Assembly (NCBI RefSeq): GCF_014651055.1
Contig: NZ_BMWD01000003.1
Coordinates: 124,001-188,000, forward strand
DNA from: Streptomyces fructofermentans
GTDB lineage: Bacteria > Actinomycetota > Actinomycetes > Streptomycetales > Streptomycetaceae
DNA: 64,000 bases
Direction: 5' to 3'
Shown: one piece after another, positions 53,303 through 61,278 of the stretch
Position numbering within the stretch: the stretch's first letter is position 1
How the letters are laid out: each line of letters starts with the position of its first letter
Translations under genes and position numbers: made by a program
Notes under the pieces: model-generated
What the model was told of the DNA's origin: nothing
What the model saw: the letters and a program-made list of their open reading frames with translations, nothing else
Database searches by the model: none

Positions 53303-53800
53303 TCAGACGGCCTCGTACGCCAGATCCCCGTACGCGGACGGAGCCGTGTCCCGGGCGGCCGCCGCGGTGTTGCCGGCCGAACATCGGTCCACCTCGCACC
53401 AGATGCGCTTGCCCGCGCCCTCGGAGGTCCAGCCCCAGCGGTCGGCGAGCCCGTCGACGAGGGCGAGGCCCCGGCCGTTGGTCTCGTCGCCGTCCGCGCA
53501 CCGCGGCCGCGGCGGCCTGGCGCTGCCGTCGACGACCTCCATGCGGACGGTGGCGACGGACTCCCCCGGGTGCCGGACCCCGGCCACCAGCACGGGCAGC
53601 GTCAGACGCAGCACGGCCGGCCGGCCGGTGTGCACGACGGCGTTGGTGACCAGCTCGGAGACCAGCAGGATCAGCGTCTCGGCGAGCGGTTCATCGGCTT
53701 GTATCCCCGACCCGGCCAGTCGGGAACGGGCCCATCGCCGGGCACGCCCCACTTCTGCGGGGTCGGGCCGGATCTCCAGCTGCACTTGAAGCACCTGCAC
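53303..53800 (-). CDS. RsbW-like ATP-binding protein (anti-sigma kinase type)
   Basis: A 165-residue GHKL ATPase of the RsbW/SpoIIAB kind. ILLVSELVTNAVVHTGRPAV contains the N-box (ELVTNA), and DETNGRGLALVDGLADRWGW the G1/G2 glycine boxes. Streptomycetes encode dozens of such single-domain proteins, which bind ATP and may phosphorylate STAS antagonists or bind sigma factors. Here it interrupts the catabolic gene series and has no adjacent sigma gene. GTG 53800 is assumed; later GTG codons (53794, 53785) are possible. Confidence 0.9.
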   Translation of the reverse strand: MQVLQVQLEIRPDPAEVGRARRWARSRLAGSGIQADEPLAETLILLVSELVTNAVVHTGRPAVLRLTLPVLVAGVRHPGESVATVRMEVVDGSARPPRPRCADGDETNGRGLALVDGLADRWGWTSEGAGKRIWCEVDRCSAGNTAAAARDTAPSAYGDLAYEAV

Positions 53801-54281
53801 CGCTCACACCATCCGAACCGGCGGACACATCGCCTCGCGCCTCGCAAGCGCCACGATCGTGGTCAGAGAAGGGTTCACGGAACGTGATCCCCATGAGAGA
53901 CAGCATGGTTGACGTACAGTCACCCCAACAAGCGCTTCGGGCATATTCCAGCGCGAAGGAGTACGCGTGCGGCATACTGTGCGACGCTCGCATCGGGGAG
54001 TCGAACAGGCGGGCCCGGACCTTCGTCCCGCCCCGCGAGCGGCGCGCATCGCCGGATCCGGGGCTGCCCCGGGGGCAACACCGTGATGGCCCGGCCTCAG
54101 AACCACTCGCATCCCACACAAGGTACCGGAGCGGGGCGCCGACTCCAGGCCGTGACGAGTCACGCGTAGGACACAACCCGATATCAACGCTCGGTAATTC
54201 CGGTATGCCACGTTCCGTGACATCCGCCCGCGTGGTCCCTTTTCCGGATGCCACGATCGGCGACAGTCCGCCGTGGTCCGT
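53801..54281. other. Intergenic region, lower GC, no confident gene
   Basis: A 481-bp gap upstream of the RsbW-like gene and downstream of the acyl-CoA dehydrogenase at 54282. Its base composition is more balanced than the rest. It holds TTGACGTACAGTCA near 53908, a degenerate relative of the operator, and TTGGGGTGAC on the minus strand. It is probably the promoter region of the RsbW-like gene. Confidence 0.4.
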
Positions 54282-55196
54282 TCAGTCCGGAACTCCCGCC
54301 GGGGCGGCCGCCGCGTCCGCCGCGAGGGCCTCCTCCGCCTCGGCCGCGCTCCGACCGCGACGGGCCCGCAACCAGGCCCGTTTGAGGTGGAGGTGCACTT
54401 CCGACTCCCATGTGAAACCCATGCCCCCGTGCACCTGGAGGCAGTCGCGGGCACCCTGTTCCGCGGCCTCGTCGGCCAGCAGCCCGGCCGCCGCGATGTC
54501 GAGCGGATCGGCCGTGACGGCGGCCGCGTAGACCGCGACCCGGGCCAACTCCGACCGCACCAGCATCTCCGAGCACAGGTGTTTCACCGCCTGGAAGGCC
54601 CCGATCGGCTGCCCGAACTGCTCACGGGTCCGGGCGTGTTGCACCGCGAGATCGAGGGTGCGGCCCGCCGAGCCGAGCTGCTCGGCGGCGCTCAGCAGGG
54701 CGGCCACGGGGTCGGCGGGAACGGCCCGGGGCAGCCGGTGCAGCGGAGTCAGCGGGTCCGCCGACCGCATCGCCACGGCTCCCGCCACGTCCCCGCGTAC
54801 GACGTCCGCCGCGTCCATCCACTCGACGAGTGCGCCGTCCGCGGCCGCGACGACACATTCGCCGGTGGCCGCCCCGGGCACCTCGCCGGCCGCCAGGTGC
54901 GTGGCCACGAGGGGGCCGGGCAGCAGGGCCCTGCCCGCCTCCTCGAAGACCAACACCGCTTCGGCCAGCCCGAGTCCGACCCCGCCCGCAGCCTCCGGGA
55001 GGCGCAGCGCGAAGAAGCCCGCGTCCCCCAGGTCCCGCCACAGCCCGCGGTCGAGCGCGGGCGGCGTCTCGCGGCCCTCCGGGGTGCGGGGCCGGTCCGC
55101 GGCGGCCCGCAGCCGCTCCCGCCCGAAGCGGCGGCCGAGCAGCTCCCGCATGCCCCGGCGCAACGCTCGCTGGTCGTCGGTGAGTTGGAAGTCCAT
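54282..55196 (-). CDS. Acyl-CoA dehydrogenase, short HGG-type subunit
   Basis: A 304-residue acyl-CoA dehydrogenase homologue, shorter than the usual 380 because the middle beta domain is much reduced. It starts MDFQLTDDQRALRRGMRELL. TREQFGQPIGAFQAVKHLCS and CLQVHGGMGFTWESEVHLHL form the C-terminal helical bundle. No GTSEIQ-type segment is present. The adjacent gene at 55201 has that segment instead, the pattern of the alpha2-beta2 dehydrogenases of steroid catabolism. It starts four bases after the stop codon of 55201. Confidence 0.9.
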   Translation of the reverse strand: MDFQLTDDQRALRRGMRELLGRRFGRERLRAAADRPRTPEGRETPPALDRGLWRDLGDAGFFALRLPEAAGGVGLGLAEAVLVFEEAGRALLPGPLVATHLAAGEVPGAATGECVVAAADGALVEWMDAADVVRGDVAGAVAMRSADPLTPLHRLPRAVPADPVAALLSAAEQLGSAGRTLDLAVQHARTREQFGQPIGAFQAVKHLCSEMLVRSELARVAVYAAAVTADPLDIAAAGLLADEAAEQGARDCLQVHGGMGFTWESEVHLHLKRAWLRARRGRSAAEAEEALAADAAAAPAGVPD

Positions 55197-55200
55197 CCCT

Positions 55201-56355
55201 TCACCGGCCCTTCGGGAGGCCGAGGATGCGCTCGGCCACGATGTTCCGCTGGATCTGCGAGGTGCCGGCCGCGATGGTGTAGGAGAGGGACGACAGCCGG
55301 TCCAGGGTCCATTCGGCCGACAGTTCGAGAGCCGCCGCGCCCAGTACCTCGGCGGCGGCGTCGTACAGCGACTGGCGGGCCTGGGAGTACCTCAGCTTGA
55401 AGACCGAGCCGCCCACGCCCGGGACCCCGCCGGTCCGCGCCGACTCGCTGACGTTCCACTGCGTGAGCCGCCACAGCGCGCGGAACTCGGCGTTGAGGCG
55501 CCCGAGCCGCCGGCGCAGCACGGCGTCGTCCCAGCGCCCGTTCTCCCGGGCGGCGCGGGCGAGCTCCCCGAGCACGCGGCGGCAGGCCACCACCTCGCCC
55601 ACGAAGGCGGTGCCGCGCTCGAAGGAGAGGGTCACCATGGTCACGCGCCAGCCGTCGTTCTCGGCGCCGACCCGGTTGGCGACGGGCACGCGAACGTCGT
55701 CGAGGAAGACCTCGGCGAACTCCGTCGACCCCGCGAGCGTGCGCAGGGGGCGCACCGTGATCCCCGGGGCGTCCATCGGCATCGCGAGCCAGGAGATCCC
55801 CTTGTGCCTGGGCGCCTCCGCGTCGGTCCGCACCAGCAGTTCGCACCAGTCGGCGACCTCCGCGTGGGAGGTCCAGATCTTGGACCCGCTCACCACGTAG
55901 TCGTCGCCGTCGCGCCGTGCGCGGGTGCGCAGCGCCGCGAGGTCGGAACCGGCGCCGGGCTCGCTGAACCCCTGGCACCAGACCTCCTCGCCCCTGAGCA
56001 CGGGCGGCAGCCAGCGGGCGCGCTGCGCGGCGGTCCCCTCGGCGGCGATGGTGGGCCCGGCGTGCAGCAGTCCGACGAAGTTGGCGCCCACGTAGGGGGC
56101 GCCCGCCCGCTCCGTCTCCTCCAGGAAGATCAGGTGCTGGGTCGGGGTGGCCCCGCGGCCCCCCGCGTCCACGGGCCAGTGCAGTCCCGCGTACCCGGCG
56201 TCGTGCAGCATCCGCTGCCAGCCGAGGTCGTACGCGCGGCGGCCGGGCCAGTCGTCCGGGGACGGTCGCGGCGGCAGCGCGGGAAGCGCGCGGGCGAGCC
56301 ACCGCCGCAGCCGGGCCCGGAACTCCTCCTCCTCGGCCGTGTACGTGAGGTCCAT
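55201..56355 (-). CDS. Acyl-CoA dehydrogenase, EIQR-type subunit
   Basis: A 384-residue acyl-CoA dehydrogenase. It begins MDLTYTAEEEEFRARLRRWL. VWCQGFSEPGAGSDLAALRT and VSGSKIWTSHAEVADWCELL make the FAD-contact domain, and YTIAAGTSQIQRNIVAERIL the C-terminal loop. It is closely similar in style to the protein at 49211. With the short subunit at 54282 it would form a heteromeric dehydrogenase. It lies seven bases downstream of the amidohydrolase gene at 56363, so all three form an operon under the operator at 57580. Confidence 0.93.
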   Translation of the reverse strand: MDLTYTAEEEEFRARLRRWLARALPALPPRPSPDDWPGRRAYDLGWQRMLHDAGYAGLHWPVDAGGRGATPTQHLIFLEETERAGAPYVGANFVGLLHAGPTIAAEGTAAQRARWLPPVLRGEEVWCQGFSEPGAGSDLAALRTRARRDGDDYVVSGSKIWTSHAEVADWCELLVRTDAEAPRHKGISWLAMPMDAPGITVRPLRTLAGSTEFAEVFLDDVRVPVANRVGAENDGWRVTMVTLSFERGTAFVGEVVACRRVLGELARAARENGRWDDAVLRRRLGRLNAEFRALWRLTQWNVSESARTGGVPGVGGSVFKLRYSQARQSLYDAAAEVLGAAALELSAEWTLDRLSSLSYTIAAGTSQIQRNIVAERILGLPKGR

Positions 56356-56362
56356 GCGCCGG

Positions 56363-57556
56363 CTACTTGTCCAGGTCCAGGTCCAGCATGCGGATGGCGT
56401 TGCCGCGCATCAGCTTGTAGACGGTCTCGTCGTCGAGGCCCTTCACGTGGTCGAGGGCGACCTCCTTGGTGTGCGGGAAGGTCGAGTCGACGTGCGGGTA
56501 GTCGGTCTCGAAGGTCGCGTTGTCCCTGCCCACCACGTCGAGGGACGCGACCCCGTGCTTGTCGCGGAAGAAGCAGCAGAAGATCTGCCGGTAGTAGTAC
56601 GTGGAGGGCGGCTCGGGGATCAGGTCCCGCACGCCGCCCCAGGCGCGGTGCTCCGCCCAGACGTCGTCGGCGCGTTCCAGGGCGTACGGTATCCAGCCCA
56701 TCTGCCCCTCGGAGTAGGCGAGTTTGAGGGTCGGGAACTTCACCAGCACACCGCTGAAGAGGAAGTCCATCATCGACGCCATCGCGTTGTTGAAGGACAG
56801 CGAGGCCTGGACGGCGGGCGGCGCGTCGGGGGAGGCGGCGGGCATCTGGCTGCTCGACCCGATGTGCATGTTGACGACCGTTCCGGTCTCCTGGCAGACG
56901 GCGAAGAACGGGTCCCAGTAGCCGGAGTGGATGGACGGCAGACCCAGGTGGGTGGGTATCTCGGAGAAGGTCACCGCCCGTACGCCGCGGGCCGCGTTGC
57001 GCCTGATCTCGGCGACCGCGAGCCCGATGTCCCAGAGCGGGATGATGCACAGCGGGATGAGCCGGCCGCCGCTGTCGCCGCACCACTCCTCGACCATGAA
57101 GTCGTTGTAGGCGCGCACGCAGGCCAGCGCGACCTCCTTGTCGTGCGCCTCGGCGAACGTCTGACCGCAGAAGCGCGGGAACGTGGGGAAGCAGAGCGAG
57201 CCCTCCACGTGGTTGGCGTCCATGTCCTTCAGGCGCTCGGCCGGGTCCCAGCATCCCGGGCGCATCTCCGCGCGGGTGATGCCCTCCAGGGTCATCTCGT
57301 CCCGGTCGAACCCGACGGCGGCGATGTTCCGCTTGTACGGGAACTTCAGGTCCTCGTAGATCCACCAGTCGGTGGGCGGCCCGTCCGGGTCCATCGTGAT
57401 GCGGTACTTGCCGGCCACGTAGGCGAGTTCGCCGATCCCCGCGGTCAGCGGCCGGGGCCCGCGGTCGCGGTACTTCCTCGGCAGCCAGGTGTCGAAGAGG
57501 TGCGCGGGCTCGATCACATGGTCGTCGACGCTGATGATCCGAGGCAGTTCGGTCAT
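56363..57556 (-). CDS. Amidohydrolase-2 family protein (ACMSD-like)
   Basis: A 397-residue TIM-barrel hydrolase or decarboxylase. It begins MTELPRIISVDDHVIEPAHL. CFPTFPRFCGQTFAEAHDKE, GVRAVTFSEIPTHLGLPSIH, NMHIGSSSQMPA and FETDYPHVDSTFPHTKE follow. It is a paralogue of the protein at 14784, with the same motifs in the same order. Being the first gene of an operon with two acyl-CoA dehydrogenases, it probably handles an intermediate of the same pathway. The operator is 24 bases upstream of the ATG. Confidence 0.92.
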   Translation of the reverse strand: MTELPRIISVDDHVIEPAHLFDTWLPRKYRDRGPRPLTAGIGELAYVAGKYRITMDPDGPPTDWWIYEDLKFPYKRNIAAVGFDRDEMTLEGITRAEMRPGCWDPAERLKDMDANHVEGSLCFPTFPRFCGQTFAEAHDKEVALACVRAYNDFMVEEWCGDSGGRLIPLCIIPLWDIGLAVAEIRRNAARGVRAVTFSEIPTHLGLPSIHSGYWDPFFAVCQETGTVVNMHIGSSSQMPAASPDAPPAVQASLSFNNAMASMMDFLFSGVLVKFPTLKLAYSEGQMGWIPYALERADDVWAEHRAWGGVRDLIPEPPSTYYYRQIFCCFFRDKHGVASLDVVGRDNATFETDYPHVDSTFPHTKEVALDHVKGLDDETVYKLMRGNAIRMLDLDLDK

Positions 57557-57579
57557 GAGTCCGGCCCTCTCCCGACATA

Positions 57580-57596
57580 TCTGATGACCCGTCAGA
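57580..57596. promoter_or_regulatory. Operator palindrome (site 14)
   Basis: TCTGATGACCCGTCAGA matches 13 of 14 specified positions. It is 24 bases upstream of the amidohydrolase/acyl-CoA dehydrogenase operon. Confidence 0.8.
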
Positions 57597-57657
57597 AAGC
57601 AGGCTAGCCCCGCACCCCTGGACCGACAAGGCGCCGAGCCCTACGCTCTCCAGCTGA

Positions 57658-57674
57658 TCTGACAACCCGTCAGT
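57658..57674. promoter_or_regulatory. Operator palindrome (site 15)
   Basis: TCTGACAACCCGTCAGT matches 12 of 14 specified positions. It is 67 bases upstream of the acyl-CoA synthetase at 57742. Confidence 0.75.
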
Positions 57675-57741
57675 TACGCATGGGCGGGCCGAAGGCGCCC
57701 GCCCTGCCGCGACCGCGGGCCGAGCCGCAAAGGAGGGTGTC

Positions 57742-59250
57742 ATGACCGACACCGCGCACGCGCTGGGCACCTCCCGCACCTTCTGGGAACTCGTCGAACG
57801 GCGCGCCGCCCTCACTCCCGATCGCCCCGTCCTGCTCCAGGAGGACCGCACCCTCACCTTCGAGGAGCTGCGTTCGGGCGCGGAGCGCGCGGCGGCCGGC
57901 CTCCACGGACTCGGTGTGCGGCCCGGCGGCGTCGTCGCGTGGCAGCTCCCCACCCGGATCGAGACGGTCCTGCTCGCGATGGCCCTCGCGCGCCTCGGCG
58001 CGGTCCAGTCGCCGGTGATCCCCTTCTACCGGGACCGCGAGGTCTCCTTCGCCCTCCGCGAGTCCGGAGCCGCGCACTTCGCCGTCCCGGGCGTCTGGCG
58101 CGGCTTCGACCACACGGCCATGGCGCGCGACATCGGTGCGCCGGGCGTCTTCGAGGCGTACGACACGCTCCCCGCGGGCGATCCGTCGGTGCTGCCCCCG
58201 CCACCCGCGAACGGCACGGACGTGCGCTGGATCCACTGGACCTCCGGGACGACCTCGGACCCCAAGGGCGTTCTGCACACGGACCGTTCACTGATCGCGG
58301 GCGGCTCGTGCCTGGCGCACGCGCTGCACCTGTCGGCCGACGACATCGGCTCGATCGCCTTCCCCTTCGCGCACATCGGCGGACCCGACTACCTGGTCAT
58401 GCTGCTGCTGTACGGGTTCCCCGCGGTCCTGTTGGAGAAGTTCGCGCTGCCCGAATCGCTGGAGGACTACCGCAAGCACGGGGTGACGGTGGCGGGCGGT
58501 TCGACGGCCTTCTACTCGATGTTCCTCGCCGAGCAGCGCAAGCGGCCGCAGTCCCGGCTCATTCCGTCGCTGCGCCTGCTGGCGGGCGGCGGGGCGCCCA
58601 AGCCGCCCGAGGTCCACCACGCCGTCGTGGCCGAGATGGGGGTGCGGCTGACCCACGGATACGGCATGACCGAGGTCCCGATGATCACGATGGGCTCGCC
58701 GGACGACACGGAGGAGAACCTCGCGACGACGGAGGGCCGGCCGCCCGAGGGCATGGAGATACGGATCGTGGACGGCGAGGTGCGGCTGCGCGGGGAGGCG
58801 GTGTGCCGCGGCTACCTGGACGCCGAGCAGAGCGCGCGGGCCTTCGACGAGGACGGGTTCCTGATCACCGGGGACCTGGGGCACCTCACCGGGAGCGGGC
58901 ACCTCGTCCTGACCGGCCGCCTGAAGGACGTCATCATCCGCAAGGGCGAGAACATCTCGGCGAAGGAGGTCGAGGACCTGCTGCACGGGCATCCGGACGT
59001 CGGGGACGTGGCCGTCATCGGCCTGCCGGACGCCGAGCGCGGTGAGCGGGTCTGCGCCGTCGTCGAACAGCCGGAGGGGGCGGGCGAGCTGAGCCTGTCC
59101 GCCGTCACGTCGTACCTGCGCGCGGAAGGGCTGTCCGTGCACAAGCTGCCGGAGCAGCTTGAGGTGGTGGACGCCCTTCCGCGCGGCGAGACCCTGCGGA
59201 AGGTCCTCAAGTACAAGCTGCGGGAGCGCTACTCGGGCACGGTGAAGTAG
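57742..59250 (+). CDS. Acyl-CoA synthetase (AMP-forming)
   Basis: A 502-residue adenylate-forming ligase. Its motifs are IHWTSGTTSDPKGVLHTDRS (A3), THGYGMTEVPMIT (A5), ITGDLGHLT (A7), GRLKDVIIRKGENISAKEVE (A8) and LRKVLKYKLRERY with the catalytic lysine (A10). The shape is that of cyclohexanecarboxylate- or medium-chain-acid-CoA ligases. AAAGGAGG lies about nine bases before the ATG. The last 22 bases overlap the end of the convergent EF-hand gene. It is the last regulon member on the right. Confidence 0.92.
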   Translation: MTDTAHALGTSRTFWELVERRAALTPDRPVLLQEDRTLTFEELRSGAERAAAGLHGLGVRPGGVVAWQLPTRIETVLLAMALARLGAVQSPVIPFYRDREVSFALRESGAAHFAVPGVWRGFDHTAMARDIGAPGVFEAYDTLPAGDPSVLPPPPANGTDVRWIHWTSGTTSDPKGVLHTDRSLIAGGSCLAHALHLSADDIGSIAFPFAHIGGPDYLVMLLLYGFPAVLLEKFALPESLEDYRKHGVTVAGGSTAFYSMFLAEQRKRPQSRLIPSLRLLAGGGAPKPPEVHHAVVAEMGVRLTHGYGMTEVPMITMGSPDDTEENLATTEGRPPEGMEIRIVDGEVRLRGEAVCRGYLDAEQSARAFDEDGFLITGDLGHLTGSGHLVLTGRLKDVIIRKGENISAKEVEDLLHGHPDVGDVAVIGLPDAERGERVCAVVEQPEGAGELSLSAVTSYLRAEGLSVHKLPEQLEVVDALPRGETLRKVLKYKLRERYSGTVK

Positions 59251-59741
59251 AGCGCGAACGCCTTCACGATCTCCGGCTCGCCGATCCTGCCGTCGGCGTC
59301 CGTGTCGAGCGTCCCGGCCGCGGCGGCGGCGACGTCATCGGGCGCGCCGAGCGCCTTGAGGGCACGCACCGTCTCCTCGACGGTCGCCGCTCCGTCCCCG
59401 TCGCCGTCCGCCACGGCGAGTGCCGCGTCGAGGAAGGGGCGGGCGATCTCGGCGAAGCGGTCCGGGTTGTCCCGCAGCCGCTTGACCGCGCCGTTGACGA
59501 ACTCCTCGCGGGTGATCCGCTGGTCGCCGTCGCGGTCCGCTATGCCGGCCATGCCCTGCCAGAAGGCCTCGGCCCCGCTGTAGAGGGCCTGCCCCTTGTC
59601 GCAGCGGGCCGTCGTGCCGAACTCGGCGAGCAGCGCCTTCGTCGCCGCGTTGAAGTCCGCGCGGTCGATGTAGCCGTTGCCGTCCTGGTCGAAAGTGGCG
59701 AACCGGGCGGCGATCCTTCGCTCGTACTCGGTGCTGACCAT
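59229..59741 (-). CDS. EF-hand calcium-binding protein (calerythrin-like)
   Basis: A 170-residue cytoplasmic protein with four canonical EF-hand loops: DQDGNGYIDRAD (18-29), DRDGDQRITREE (69-80), DGDGDGAATVEE (112-123) and DTDADGRIGEPE (146-157). All have the Ca-binding acidic positions, although the first ends in Asp instead of Glu. Similar proteins in actinomycetes (calerythrin) buffer or sense calcium. The 3' end overlaps the convergent acyl-CoA synthetase gene. Confidence 0.95.
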   Translation of the reverse strand: MVSTEYERRIAARFATFDQDGNGYIDRADFNAATKALLAEFGTTARCDKGQALYSGAEAFWQGMAGIADRDGDQRITREEFVNGAVKRLRDNPDRFAEIARPFLDAALAVADGDGDGAATVEETVRALKALGAPDDVAAAAAGTLDTDADGRIGEPEIVKAFALYFTVPE

Positions 59742-59904
59742 GTCTGTTCGGACCGCCTTACTTCACGTGGGTACGTCTGGGACGGAGCGTACGACGACCG
59801 GGCCCATCGGGGAGCGGAAAACGACGCTTGTGCCAAGACCGGGGGAATTCCGCGACAACGGCGTCGCGGGGTTACGGGATGATCTTCCCCGCACGTGACG
59901 GGAA

Positions 59905-60279
59905 TCACGCCGAGAGCGAGCTCGACCCGTCGTCGACGGCGGACTCCACGTCGGGGTACACGTCGAACAGGCGACGCACGCCGAGGGCGCCGAGGACCCG
60001 GTTGACGTGGGAGCCGTCCACCGCGCCCTGCGCGGGAAGGATCAAGCGGAGGCGGCCCTGGCAGGAGCGCATCAGGCGCCTGGTCGCGATCAGGACCCCG
60101 ACGCCGCTGGAGTCGCAGAACAGGACTCCGGACAGGTCGAGGACGACGTCGTGCCGCCCGTCGGCCACCGCGTCGTGCACCCGTTGCCGCAGCACCGGGG
60201 AGGTCACGAGGTCCATCTCGCCCGACACCCCGAGCACGGCCCAGCCGCCGTGCTCGCCGTCGGTCACCCTGAGCGTCAC
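59905..60279 (-). CDS. STAS-domain anti-anti-sigma factor
   Basis: A 124-residue STAS protein, a relative of SpoIIAA/BldG. WAVLGVSGEMDLVTSPVLRQ and VLDLSGVLFCDSSGVGVLIA carry the fold and the phosphorylatable serine (CDSSG, Ser57/58). It would release a sigma factor by binding an RsbW-like kinase. GTG 60279 has GAGGGG eight bases upstream. The next gene to the right encodes a sigma factor, and an RsbW-like gene lies at 53303, although not adjacent. Confidence 0.92.
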   Translation of the reverse strand: MTLRVTDGEHGGWAVLGVSGEMDLVTSPVLRQRVHDAVADGRHDVVLDLSGVLFCDSSGVGVLIATRRLMRSCQGRLRLILPAQGAVDGSHVNRVLGALGVRRLFDVYPDVESAVDDGSSSLSA

Positions 60280-60690
60280 GCGCCTGCCCCTCGCTCGACT
60301 CGGCCGGATCCGGTCCGCCCGGCGATGCCGGACCCCGAAACGGAAGCGGAAGCGACTCCTTCGCTTCCCTGGTGCGTGGCTGCCCCGCCTCCGCTCCATG
60401 AAACACGGGATGCCCGATCGAAGCGTGCCCCAGATGGGCTGTTTCGGTCGAGAGCGATCGACTTCGAGCAGGCCTGATCAAGCCAACTCCGGGTAGGAGC
60501 ACGCCCATCGTGAGGAGTCGCGCGCACAGCGTGACCGGGGCCCTACCATCCGGAGCCCCGCCGGGGGCGCGCATTGCCACAAAGGGGCGTGCGTCACCGG
60601 AAGTGCCGACTACATTCAGGAGGAGGCCGGAGAGCAGAATCCGGTGGACACAGGGACAGGCGCAGCGTTCGAGAGGGCTGAGGGAGCCGC
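60280..60690. other. Divergent promoter region
   Basis: A 411-bp gap between the STAS gene (leftward) and the sigma-factor gene (rightward). A GGGTAG near 60492 recalls a SigB-type -10 box, but no matching -35 could be fixed. No gene is seen. Confidence 0.35.
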
Positions 60691-61278
60691 ATGGCCAGGA
60701 GGGACGCGCCGCCCCGCTGGGACCGCAAGATGCAGCAGCGGCTCGCGCGCGGGGAGGCGGCCGCACTCGGTGAGCTCTACGACCGGTTCGCTTCGCTCGT
60801 GCACGGACTCGCCCACCGCGTGCTCGGGGACGAGCACGCGGCCGACGGCATCACGCGTGAGGTCTTCGCCCACGTCTGGGAGAACCCCGAGGCCTACGAC
60901 CCCAAGCAGGGCCCACTGCGCTCCTGGGTGGCCACGCTGACGCACCGGCTCGCCGTGCAGCGGCTGCGCGCCAACGAGACGGCGGCGCTCGCCCGCGACG
61001 GCCGGGGCAGCACGGAGGAACTGGAGCACCGGGTCCGCCGCGCCTCGGTGGCGGCCCGCGCGGACTACATCGTGACGTCGATGCCCACACCGCTGCGCGC
61101 CGCCCTCGAACTCGCCTACTTCCAGCGCCGGGACTACCGCCAGACCGCCGCCGACCTCGGCGTGACCGAGGACGAGGCGCGCCGCCGCCTGCGCCTCGGC
61201 CTGCAACTCCTGTCCACGGCCCACGACACCGGCCCCTCCGCCGCCGGGACACAGCCGGGCTACGGGGGTGGCCGATGA
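60691..61278 (+). CDS. ECF-type RNA polymerase sigma factor
   Basis: A 195-residue sigma factor with only regions 2 and 4. Region 2 runs from AAALGELYDRFASLVHGLAH through EVFAHVWENPEAYDPKQGPL and SWVATLTHRLAVQRLR. Region 4 is MPTPLRAALELAYFQRRDYR followed by QTAADLGVTEDEARRRLRLG. The ATG at 60691 has GAGGGAG upstream. The stop codon overlaps the start of the next gene (ATGA), which carries a zinc anti-sigma motif. The two form a regulator pair. Confidence 0.93.
   Translation: MARRDAPPRWDRKMQQRLARGEAAALGELYDRFASLVHGLAHRVLGDEHAADGITREVFAHVWENPEAYDPKQGPLRSWVATLTHRLAVQRLRANETAALARDGRGSTEELEHRVRRASVAARADYIVTSMPTPLRAALELAYFQRRDYRQTAADLGVTEDEARRRLRLGLQLLSTAHDTGPSAAGTQPGYGGGR

Noticed and set aside
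52828..53649. Open frames across the large gap 52.5-53.3 kb
   Set aside because: Arg/Gly/Pro-rich, overlapping on several frames, and containing the 16-bp repeat; no domain.
53906..53922. GTTGACGTACAGTCACC as a 16th operator
   Set aside because: Only the core TGACG-TAC-aGTCA fits (9 of 14 positions) and it precedes an RsbW-like gene unrelated to the regulon; TTGACG may be a -35 box.
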